This document shows positions 34,515 to 45,900 of a stretch of DNA of 64,000 nt, piece after piece. This stretch comes from Sphaerolaimus hirsutus (taxonomy: Eukaryota > Nematoda > Chromadorea > Monhysterida > Sphaerolaimidae): contig OZ038457.1 of the NCBI GenBank assembly GCA_964036195.1, forward strand, positions 24,438,787 to 24,502,786. Direction: 5' to 3'. Made by a program: the position numbers and the translations under genes. The notes under the pieces are model-generated. The model did no database searches. It saw only the letters and a program-made list of their open reading frames with translations, and had not been told where the DNA came from. The stretch's first letter is position 1, and every line of letters starts with the position of its first letter.

Positions 34515-34760
34515 CCTAGTCACTGTAAAATGTAAAGTGTTGAATAAAGTGTCAAAAGTAATGTAAAATGCGCTCTAATATGCAAAATGTCATGCCGTTT
34601 GACATTTTACAGGCTGTTTTACATGACTTTTGACACTGTGCATGACATTTGACATTTTACAGGGCATTTTACATGACTTTTGACATTTGCATGACATTTT
34701 ACATTTTACAGGGCATTTTACATGACTTTTGACACACACGACATTTGACGTTGTGGTCCG
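34515..34760. repeat. CCCTGTAAAATGTCA family, tandem form
   Basis: CTAGTCACTGTAAAATGTAA at the left, then TTTACAGG(G)C/GCATTTTACATGACTTTTGACA units. The sequence from here to 35510 holds nothing recognised beyond a GTGTCGACACGG pair at 34845-34873. Confidence 0.7.
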
Positions 34761-35513
34761 GGACTGTCCGGTGCAGCGACTGCAGAACCGAAAGATTTAA
34801 ATAACACAAACTGTGAGGTGATAGGAAAAATCGTGTCGACACGGTCACATCATTTTCACATCGTGTCGACACGGATTATTTCTAAAAAATTAAATACCGA
34901 ACATTGGGATTAAAGTCGATATGCATTTTTTTCATAAGGGTTGATAAATATCGATATTGAATATCCATAAAATTAATAAAACATTATATCAACATCGAAA
35001 AGTCATATTCGTCAACTACGAACCCTCGCAAAATGGGAGGTCGCGGGATAGAATCAAACTTTTATCAAACTTTCAATGTAAAATAGCTTTTCTCGGAGGC
35101 GACATTGTCGGCCACACGGCGCGACAAAATGGTCATAACTCTCGCTTTGAAGGACACTATGCGTCACGTAAAAAAAGTTATGAAAAGTTACCTCAAAAGC
35201 GATGGAACGAATGCGAAACTGGCCAATTAAGTGAATAGGCGGGGCCATTTCTGCCATTGTCATTGCCAACACAAGTTCGACAATGAACAGAGGCAGCTAT
35301 CAAATTCAAGGTTTTTACATTCAAATTGGGTTGACGGATACGCGCGCGCAGTTCGGTTTGCGCCGAGGCCGCGATAACAAAACTCATTTCCATGAGAAGT
35401 GAGATCATTTGAAATGGGCAAAAATTGACATTGGGTGGACTTTTTAATCAGATTTATATTTGCGACAAAATTAAATTGAGCTTACGCTAATCCGAGTGGA
35501 TGCTTTTACAGAT

Positions 35514-35823
35514 ACAGTGTTTCCTCGAAATACCCACTGGGGATTTATTATTTCAGAGTGAAAATTTTGAGGGGTATTTAGAGGGAGGGGTTATTTGAGG
35601 GGGGCGGGGGGTTATTATTTCGCCAGAAAATTTCGTGGATGCATAGCTGCGATGTAAATTGAAAGCAATCATTACATCATGTACATTGCATACATGATGT
35701 GTTTTACCTTATTCCAGACAGGGGTATTTCGAGAGGGGGGGGGGTATTTTTTCCTCAGCTCACTCAGACCTGGGGTGTGATTCGAGGGGGGTTAGTCCAA
35801 GGGTGTATTTCGTGGAAATGCGG
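35514..35823. mobile_element. TACCGT-clan MITE, decayed
   Basis: CAGTGTTTCCTCGAAATACCC at the left, GTATTTCGTGGAAATGCGGTA at the right; interior GTATTTCGAGAGGGG and GATGTACATTGCATACATG as in 9897-10282. Confidence 0.75.
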
Positions 35824-36224
35824 TAATTGATATAAAAAGCCGTGGTGTTTTTATTTGCCAGAAAAGGTGGTCACAGATTAGCGTTGGAAATGTGCCAGAA
35901 CAAGTTATATTTTGATAAAAATTGGCAGCATTTAAATACCATGGCCAAGGGGTCAAAGAATAGATGACTTATGTATTTCTTTTTATTAGGATAACTTATT
36001 TATTTCTCTTTTGGGGAGATTTAGGAGGTTCAATGTATGGTGTCAGAAACGTCAGGAGCCAGAAATCAAAAAAATTAGAAAAAAAACTTCAACCTGCCAG
36101 AGGTAAGAAAGTTTTTTGCACCTGTTGGTTTTAATGCCAGATATTGGAAAATAGAAAAACATAATTTTCCCAGAAATGGAAAACGTTGCAGAAATTTTGC
36201 CACAGCAAAAAGAACCAACATACA

Positions 36225-36440
36225 CCAGTTGTCATCGCAAATTCGTGTCAACTGCATGTCAATTAAATACCTAACATAACTTCTTTAAACCATCACACTT
36301 AACATAAACAATGAAAAGTGAGTGTCACGATACAAACTTAACTGTGTATACCTATGCTTAATCACATAGGCAAGTTGAAATCACATAATCAACCAAAATG
36401 TAGTTGAATTCAGTTGACACGAATTTTTGATGTCAACTAC
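36225..36440. repeat. GTCAACT inverted-repeat element
   Basis: AATTCGTGTCAACTGCATGTC on the left mirrors AGTTGACACGAATTTTTGATG on the right; the centre CATCACACTTAACATAAAC is shared with 19365-19552 and 49040-49250. The GC-richer stretch 36420-36620 has no supported frame. Confidence 0.6.
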
Positions 36441-36939
36441 TGCGCGTGCGCCGACAGCGACGCATTTGACGCGCCAGGGTCATGTTCTCGCCGCCCCAAA
36501 ATGACATCGTGTGATGTTCATTTGCGGGCACGTTTGATTTGTCATAAAATATGCAAAGTAGATCGGGCGCCCATTTCACAAATTGCAATGGAAGCGCGCG
36601 TCTGATTGCAGGTTCAATACCAGTTCAATTTCACCTGAAATTTTACAGGAGATAAACACGGATTGATACAAATAATACGCGTAAATTCATGCACGGTGCG
36701 CGGTATTGTCCAGTCATTGTTCTCAGCGTGAACGCAGGCGAACACATTTGACACCTCACACATAGATTTGGCAGTCTATTTGAATTTATAGCCAAAATTA
36801 GGATCGCATTTCACTTTCAGTTCGCGCGGCAGCCCGGCGGTACGCAGAAGCAGCAATGTTTTGTATTTATTTTCCTGCTACAATTTGAATTTCGGGTTTC
36901 TGACAGGCAAGCCAGGGGGCAGTCGCAGACACAGCTGTT

Positions 36940-37350
36940 AAAATGTATTGATATTTAGTACTCGAAAAAGACATATACTTAGTACAGGTTAATTTAAAAA
37001 AAGTACATGTACTCACCTGTACGCGTACTACTGAAAAGTACACATAAACAGAAAATGTATTTCAGAAATTTCAAATAGATATTTTTTTGTTGCTAAAAAT
37101 AAAGAAATCTCGAAGAAATCATATCATTTTCCTATGGAAATACTAAAAAAATTGTTGTGTTCGAGCATAAAAATCGCTCTCACATGTAAATGGCCACTTT
37201 TACACATACTATGAAGCAAAGTACACGTTTTTTTACATTTTCTAGGGAAAAAGTATTTTCTCACATGTACCTGTGAGTATGGGTAAAAAGTATTGGACAT
37301 TTTCTGTATTTACTCAGCAGTGAGTAAAAGAAGTATTTTACATATAGGTA
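36940..37350. repeat. AGTTGTTAAA-end MITE, truncated
   Basis: CACAGCTGTTAAAATGTATTG starts a run of GTACATGTACTC and AAAGTATTTTAC words, but no right terminal repeat is present. Confidence 0.5.
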
Positions 37351-37359
37351 CATGCCATT

Positions 37360-37660
37360 ACAAAATGGTGCCATTTTCATGGAGTGATGCCATCTACTCC
37401 AAAATGGTGACATCTTCATGGAGTGGCACCATCTACTCCTACAAGGCACCATTTTCACAGAGTGGTGCCAACTAGTACTCAAAAACAGCATAAATTTCAT
37501 ATAGTGGTGACATCTACTCCAAACTCCATAAAAATGGTGCCATTTTGGAGTTGATAGCACTACCTACTCCATAAAAATGGTGCCATTTTGGAGTTGATAG
37601 CACTACCTACTCCATAAAAATGGCACGGTTTTGGAGTCGATAGCGGCACTACAAAAAAAT
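37360..37660. repeat. Minisatellite, ATGGTGCCATTTTGGAG words
   Basis: Irregular repeats of GGAGTGGTGCCATCTACTCC, then three 47-bp units (CTACCTACTCCATAAAAATGG and GTGCCATTTTGGAGTTGATAG) at 37520-37660. 37661-38299 shows nothing recognised. Confidence 0.75.
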
Positions 37661-38307
37661 ATGGCCAGTTCCTGGTGCTTTTCAATCAAAAGTTGGGACA
37701 TGATTGCAGTAAGTCAACAAATCCACATGGTTTAAAGTAAAGAGTTGACAAGTCCTCCAGTTTGCAGCAAAAATTCGACAAGTCCACTTTTGTTTACTGA
37801 ACTTTGCTGCAGAATTTTTGCAAATATCCTAATAGCATCTTATGGACACTTTTTTGACATATGTATGTTGTGAGCAGGGGCTGAAAATTTGACACTTCAT
37901 TGTCAACATATGGAACTTAATGGTAGGCATGAGAGAGCCAAATTGGACACGCAGCGCAGACTGGGAATTGGAACAAAAACTAAAAATGTAATTTACTCAA
38001 AATCGCATTTCGTGGACTTGTCGGCTTTTATAACTAGAGACATCATTTGCATATGCCAAATAACAACTGTAGTGTAAAGTTAATTTTTTTATTAAACCCA
38101 TAAATATTTTGAGATGTCGCAAAGAATGTACGACTTTTGGTGTTCAAAAATCCGTTTCTTTTGCATAGCTGGCCCCGCTCACAATTAAATAAAACTCAGC
38201 TACAATAGTCAACTATGAATCTAACTTCAAAATAAATGCTTACTCTATATCCAAATTGTTTGCGCTGCGCATTAGATTAGTGCACCTTTCTCAAGCGGCG
38301 TCGAGAC

Positions 38308-38858
38308 TAGGGTGTCAACTTTCCGTTTTCCGTTTCCGCTTTCCGCAGGCAAATTTTTTTCCGTTTCCGTTTCCGTTTTCCGGCTGCTAAATTTTTTTTC
38401 CGTTTCCGTTTCCGTTTTTCCGTCTCATTTTCCGTTTTCCGGCTACAATTTCAGTTTTTCTGCCTTTTTTCCGTTTTCCGGCTCCATTGTCTGTTTTTCC
38501 AACTTTTTTCATTTTCTGGCTCAATTCTCTGTTTTCTGTTTCAGCCAAACTGGTAAACATGCATGCAGGTTCTCAATTATGTGAATTGTTTCTATTTCTA
38601 GCAAGATTTCTGCAAATTTTTTGATTTCTGGATAAATTTCTGCAAATTTTCTTCCGTTTCCAGCAAAATTTCAGCAAATTTTTTCTGTTTCCGGCATAAT
38701 TTCAGCAAATTTTTCCGTTTCCGTTTTCCGGCCCTGCATTTTTCCGTTTTCCGGCAGGTTCAAGATTTTTTCCGTTTCCGTTTCCGTTTTCCGGCAAGTG
38801 CAAAATTTTTTCCGTTTCCGTTTCCGTTTTCCGCCAAAAAGTTTTTGTTGACACCCTA
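38308..38858. mobile_element. TTTCCG-repeat hAT-like MITE with 8-bp target duplication
   Basis: TAGGGTGTCAACTTTCCG and GTTGACACCCTA ends, flanked by GTCGAGAC at 38300-38307 and 38859-38866. Most of its 551 bp is TTTCCG/TTTTCCGG words with degenerate TTTTCTGG words in the middle. The 8-bp duplication and TAGGG ends fit hAT. A fragment of the same word series is at 62285-62400. Confidence 0.92.
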
Positions 38859-38980
38859 GTCGAGACGGCCCGACCGCAAAAAAGTGCTTAAAATTGATCT
38901 ACCTAATTCAAACCAAGTGGCATCAAACGTGCGACGGAGCTAAACAAACACACACAGGCTGGACCCAAATTCAGATAATG

Positions 38981-39122
38981 TATTTCCGCGAAATACCCCC
39001 GAAATTTCCGCGAAACGTGGTATATTTTTTACAAAGTGCAAGATTTGAGGGGGGATTAATCGAGGGAGGGGGTATTTCCAGATAAGCTCGCCCAGAGCTG
39101 GTGGTATTCCGAGGGAATACGG
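38981..39122. mobile_element. TACCGT-clan MITE, short copy
   Basis: TGTATTTCCGCGAAATACCCC and TTCCGAGGGAATACGGTA ends around ATTAATCGAGGGAGGGGGTA words. It is followed by a GGCGCCC palindrome (39130-39235). Confidence 0.7.
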
Positions 39123-39904
39123 TAAATAGAGCATAAGGCGCCCCCCCAACACGCGAGTAATAATTACACGAAGTTGTACGCACCCGATTGTCGGGCACCC
39201 TACACACTAGCTCGGGTGCCGGGCGCCTTACGTTCTAATTAGCTAACCTGTCGCTGAGAACGTCTCCCGTAGTTGAGAACGATTCTTCCAGCCAGACGCA
39301 AACACGGTCGCTGTTTCCCGTTATTCAACTCGTATTTGGGCTGCTCTGCGGAATCACACCTTGAAAATCAGGGAAAAATTGTAAAGCGTCGCAGGTCTGG
39401 TTAATTGATGCAATCGAGTGAAATCGAAACCTCAATTAAGTCAACGAAGTACGCCGTTTCCAATTCGAAATCCTCATATCATTGTTGTACCATAACACCA
39501 CAAAACACCGAATCCAACCGAAATAGCTCACCCAAAAAAATCCGTATAAAAACACGCCTGTCGCAAAAAAGAAATTGGAATAATTCTTATGTAAACATGG
39601 CAGCTAGCCAAAAACATTTTTGGAAACAGCCGTTTGTATACAGCCGTTGACGATGGCGAACCGGCGCCGACTTCTTGTCGCTTAATCGCATTCAGCTTAG
39701 CATAATAATAGTATAATGAAATTTCGCGGCCATAATCCGTGACTCTGACGGAAATACTGCGTCATTTACTCTCGTTCGTACACTACCTAACCGGATCCAA
39801 ATAACAACTTGGACGTGGGCCAACTTCACATAAGTATCCCGATAACAAAAAGAGTCATGTCCCTCCACAGTGAGCGCGCGGGGTCGTGATCGCTGCGTCG
39901 TTGC

Positions 39905-39967
39905 ATGGCGATGCGATGCAGCAAACTGGCGCGGGAGCGGCAACTGGCGCGCAGCAGCAGCAGTTAG
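39905..39967 (+). promoter_or_regulatory. Upstream ORF overlapping the WDR20 start
   Basis: ATG at 39905 opens a 20-codon frame in a different phase that runs over the WDR20 ATG (39916) to TAG at 39965-39967. Two further ATGs crowd the same 14 bases (GCATGGCGATGCGATGCAGC). If the leader contains this region, scanning ribosomes meet the short frame first. The effect is inferred. Confidence 0.35.
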
Positions 39968-42900
39968 ACGCGAACAACGTGCCGCCGCTACATCCCGCGC
40001 ACGGTTGGCGGGATTGGGTTGTTTGTGCTTTGGCACTGTGCCAAGGATTGGTTTGTGTTTCTGGTGTCGTTGTGGATGGATAAGGTTTGGGGGGTGATTA
40101 GGCTGTGTTTGAGAGTTGCTGATTATGGTGCACGGCGCCACATGGAGAGTTTGGTTTCGCGTAGAGCGGCTATTGGGCACAGAATTGATGTCGCGGAAAC
40201 AACATCATGTTTGAAAAAAACGCCTGTCCGAAGATACATATATGGTATAGAGAGGAAGAAAAGATAGGTATATGTGCGGCGTGTACAGCTTCTGTAAACT
40301 TTCTGTGGTGGGCATGTGCACTTTCCAAAATTGACGCTTTCCAAAACTGAACTTTGATAAACCAAAAACTTATGCATGCGCAAGCAAACTTTCCAACGTG
40401 CGTGCAGCATCTCTGATAACTGTGGGACGGTGGACACTTGAATGAAACGGCTTTTGCTTGATATAAATCTTGTATACTTCAAGGTTTCCAGTCTCTTCCC
40501 TTCGGAATGAAAATAGGATTAGCCTAATTAATCAAAGTTGGATACAATCAAAATTTCAAATTAGAAATAAAAAGCCAACATTTAGGCGGACGCGCTGGTG
40601 CGGGCGCAGGCGGCAGCGAGGAGCCTATCAAGTCTCACTTTGTGACGCGCGAGGGCACCTACAAGCTGATGACATTGTCGGAATATTCTCGTCCCAACCG
40701 GCTGCCCCTCAATCCACAGGTTAGAATTGACCCTGTAAACTGTCGGATGTAATGAGAGACGTGTGTCAAGTGCTGTATTATGTCAATTTTCGGACATTTT
40801 TAATGACAATTTACATTTTACAGGCTCTCATAGTTTCCCAATATTTACACTTTTACAATATCTGTCAACTTGAGTTGACATATTTACAAGACAGCAATTG
40901 ACAAACAGGGCGGCAGCAACAGCGTCAACTCGGCGCCGGTGCGAGTGTCCTTTCTGCGCATCCCGTCTGCTTCCAGCGACGCGCCCACGCAGCCCACCGA
41001 CGCGTTGCAAAATGCCCAGGGTGAGTTATCTACCGGGGGTAGGGTTCAAACGGGATTGACCTTTCGGGATCGGGATCGGGATTGGTTTTTTGAGATTTCG
41101 GGATCGGGATCGGGATTGGCCGGGATCGGGATCGGGATTGGCATTTTTTCGGGATCGGGATTGGGGTCTTGGGATAGAGATTTTGGCCAATGTTTTAGCA
41201 TACACAGTTGTTCATAAAGGTCTAAAAATACTGTTGGATGCCAGAAACGTGGCATAAAATGAACGCTGGGGGTTTGCGTTCACATTTTTGCATGCAAAAA
41301 CATAGTTTTTTCACTTTTGATAATTTCCACTCATTTTTCCGGGATCGGGATTCCGGACTTTGGAGTTTCTCGGGATCGGGATCGGGATTTGAAAAGTTTC
41401 GGGATCGGGATCGGGACTGCTAAATCCCGGAATTTCACGGGATCCGGGATCGGGATCCCGTTTGAACCCTAACCAGGGGTATCCACATTTTGACCCTCCG
41501 GGCGGGTGGATGCTTAGCAAATGCCCCCCGGAGGGATAGTTTTACTCTATACTCACATTTGGTCGATTTTGAAAAAAAATTGATTTCTCTTTTTTAAATT
41601 GTTTTATTTATAAATAGAAATGTAGGGGGTTTTCAAATCAAGGTGTCCGAAAATTTTATTTTTTAGAAAAATAGATTTTTTAAATCAAGGCGTTTGAAAA
41701 AACAACATATTTTTCCAACCCTACTCACAAACCATACCACTGTGCTTAGACGAGCGGATCTGCTTCAACGTGGGCCGCGAGCTGTACGTGTACGCGTACA
41801 GGGGCGTGGGCGACGCGGCCGACCTGTCCAAGCCGATCGACAAGCGCGTCTACAAGGGCACCTTCCCCACCTGCCACGACTTCAACCAGACCACCGCCGC
41901 CGCTAACAGTTGCAGGTTGGGCATTTTGGGGGTTTGGAGTTGGCATTTGGTTGGGGGTTGGTTTGGAGATGAGATTTTTGTGGCAGCTCGATTTTTGAAA
42001 ATAAAATGCGGATTTATAGATACTATTTTTACAAAACTTATCGACCCCTATGATTAAAAAAAATACTTCTGTGCCAATTCTGCTTAAGGTGTTCTCATTG
42101 TTGGTGGAACGATATGCCGCGTGGAATTTTCAAATTTTCCGGGTAGAATATTGAAATCAGACATTATGAAACAACATCGATTGAACATTTGCACACATAA
42201 ATAGAGCATTGATATTCAAGTATAGAGCATTTCTCAAATCGAATGTTGATTTCCAAAAAATTATTGAAACCATTCAAATTTAATATCCAATATTCCCCCC
42301 AAAAACCCTTGCAGCCTAATAATAGGCTTCAGCGCGGGGCAAATTCAATTGATCGACCCGCTGCACAAAGAGCAGCAGAGCGCCACATCGATTCAAGGTC
42401 AGGGCTCCGAATTGGCGCCAGGCGTCGCCAGCCAACAGAACAATTCCAATGTGGCGCCTGGCGCCAATCCCGTTTCTGGGGGCGGAGTCAATGGCGGCCC
42501 TGGCGCTGTGAGCAAATTGTTCAATGAGGATAGGTTGATTGATAAAACTAAGGTCGGTTCAATGTTTTAGGGCGCTTGCTAAATAAATATTTGTCTGTAT
42601 GCGTTTGCGAGTTTAGTATTTCGCGGTAAAGATTTGATGAAATGAGGTGGAATTTATCGGGGTTTTGTTAACATTTGTCGATCCAAAACAGCGCGCGATT
42701 TGAACCTGAAAATGTAGGTATACATATATACACCTATTTAAGTACTCAATTGTGGATAAAGTAAAACCTAAGACTGGTAAATACTATATCCATTCAAGCG
42801 AGTCGTTTTACATGTCTGTTATCGAAAACCCATTCAATTGAAATCTACACCCCAAGCAGATAACCAAATTTGTCAACAAAAATCAAACACAGGTGACGTG

Positions 42901-45900
42901 CCTGCGCTGGGTGCCCGGGGAAGCGTCCCACTTTTTAGCGGCGCACGCGTCCGGCTGTCTGTACCTGTACTCGGTCGAGTTGCCCTGCACTCCCACGGCG
43001 CCCACTTATCAGTTTTTCAAAGCGGTCAGTACGCGGTTTATTGATAACGCGGCTTTTTGGCGCTACGCGCACCGATTGTCAACTGGTTTCTATGTTAATT
43101 GAGATTTTAGTTGACGGTTTGCGTGAGAATTTTTCAGTGCAAATGGCAGTATGTTGAAATGGAAATTCCATTATGGAATCATTATTGGTCTCTGTGCATT
43201 TGAACACCGTTACGCCATCCATCAACCAAAATCTGATTGGAACCAGTTGACACGCGATTTCATCGTCAACTAGTGTGTGTAGGGCTCTATTAGGGTTCAA
43301 ACGGGACCGCGGTCCCGGTACATGGTTCGGCAAAAAGTCGGGACTGGGGCGGTCCCGGTCTCGACAATTGAAAAAAGCCAGTCCCGGACCCGGTCCCGAC
43401 CCCCCAGTCCCGGTCCCGGTCCCGACATTAGAAAATTTCTGGTCCCGGTCCGAAAAACTGGTCCCGTTTGAACCCTAGGCTCTATCACATCGAAAAGTGA
43501 GTTACCGTTTTCGCGAACAGGGCGACGGCTATACGATAAACACGTGCAAAACCAAGTGCGGCAGAAATCCGCTCTACCGGTGGCAACTGGGTCCGGCCGG
43601 TGCCGCGCTGCACGAATTCGCCCTCACTGGAACTGACGCCACTAAAATGCTCCTGGCCACCGTGTCTCAGGTTGGCAGATTTTTTTAGAAATTATGATTT
43701 CGTGGGCGATTTTTTTATTGTTTTGCCCTGTCTTAGTATTTAAAAAACAAGGGCGATGTCAACTATTTTGTGTTGTGTGTGTGGCAGATTGGCACATATA
43801 ACAAATTGGCAGCAATTAATACATCATGTGATTACACTGCATTCATTATGTATTTTTATAATTCCAGTATTCCTAGAGTCTTCAGTATTCCATGGTCGGT
43901 CAAGTTTTTCCTCAGCTCGCCTCAGACCTGGGGCCAGATTTAATACTCCCTACAGATTTGTAGGGAGTATTAAATCTGGCCCCTGGGGTTATTTCGAGTG
44001 GGGGGGGGCAATTCGAGAAATACGGTATTCAAACAATTTTTGGCAGTGTGCCAGTTCATAGAAAGAAAGAAGGACCCCAAAATCCAAAACGACCTCAACT
44101 TTGAGGACGGCTACCTGCGCGTGTTCGACTACCACGCGATGGAGCTGGTGGGCGCCATGCGGTCCTACTTCGGCGCGCTGCTGTGCGTCGCCTTCAGCCC
44201 CGACTACAAGCTCGTCGCCACCGGCGGAGAGGACGATCTGATCACTGTGAGTGCCCGTGTGGTTGCCCCCCCCCCGCCCCCAACGCTCGAGCTTTGTGTC
44301 TCGGACTCTGCGTACCCTCTATGTGCCATGAAGCGAAACTTTTGGTTGTCGCTCAGTCAGGGGTCTCCTAGGGGGGGGCTGCCCCCCCCCCCCAAATCGG
44401 CCAGCTATCTATCTATCCAGGAGGCCGCCCAGCTATCTATCTATCCCGAGGTAAATTTTTTGGCTACTACCCCCAAAGACCCCCCCCCCCAAATCGCTCA
44501 GCTATCTATCTATCTGAAGTAGTTTTTGAGAAATTGTGCCCCAATTTTCCCTCAAAATCACTAATTTTCGCATCTTTTTATAGTTTTTACCTTCAAAATC
44601 GTGCTTTCCGGCTATATGCATGGTTATATACCTATTTTTAGCCATTTTAAACATACTTTTGGGCTACTTTTAACTGATTATTAGCGATTTTTTCCCTTTC
44701 TGCCTCCTTAACCTTGAAAAAGCCTGTATATTGTGCCAGCCCCCCCAAGCCCCCCCTCCCCAGAAAAATTGTCAACTATCAATCCCTCCGGAGGAGCGAT
44801 TTGCTATCTATCCACCCCCCGCGATCTTGCCAAAATCTTGGAGACCCCTGCGCTCAGTGAGGCCTTTTACCTCCCCCCAAATCGACCAGATATCTTTTCG
44901 GTGTGGCAAATTTGTATGGAAACCTACCATAACCCAAAATCTGAATAATGAACCAAAACCCAAAAAAAGTTTTTTCACCATAATATTTTGTTTTACTTTG
45001 GATTAATTCATTACCACACTATTTTATTCATTACATTACGGTAAATACTTATACGGTCGGCCGAATATACGGAGGTACTCGCAGGTGTACTCGATCGGCG
45101 AGAAGCGGGTCGTGTGTCGCGGCGCCGGCCACAGGTCGTGGGTGGCGCAGGTCGCCTGGGACCCGCACACTTCGAACTCACAGGTGGGTGCACTTTGAGT
45201 CGATTGAAAATTGCCGGGTGTGCGGAATTGACAAAGTTTTCGGAATTTACGTTGGCGAACTTAGATGCTTCAGTCGAAGCCTCACTGAAACTAGATATTT
45301 ATGAATGGTGGGTTGATTGAATGATAGACGTTTATCGATCCAACATCTAGATAATCGCTGTTTATCCGCAGTCTCTTTCTAGATGTGTAATGGGTTTGGA
45401 TGTGTAGCGGCACAAAGCCGGTTCAGCCAACCCCAAGTAGCCGAAAAAATTTTTGATATAAGTTTAACTGGTGTCTCGCGCACGTTAATTTGTTTGTGAA
45501 ATTGTGGAAAGACGCTGGTTACGTTTATTTAAAAAAACTTCTTTTTAAAATCAGACGGTTTAAAAAACGCTATATCAACTTTCATCAAGAATTTTCGATC
45601 GCAGGGCGGCAGCGGCGTGTGCGACCTACCAGTCGATTTGGGCTGTTCAGAAGAGGACCTTCGATTCGCTGCGAATTTGTCTAATGCGACAGGAAACGCG
45701 GCCGCGCCTGGTTTCAGGGGTCCCGTCGGCAGTCAGAGCCAGCCCCTGCCCCTGCGGTCGACTTCTGCAGGTTCCAATTGTGTAGTTTGAATGTGTTGAC
45801 CATTGCGCGTTCCTAGATCGTGTGAAATGTCATGTGAAGTGTGAAAATTTATGTAGAAATGGCTACAGATCTGTACAAAAAATTTCCATTTTACCTGACA

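Noticed and set aside
38312..38584. Open frame rich in FSVSVSVF repeats
   Set aside because: It is a translation of the TTTCCG array inside a hAT-like MITE.
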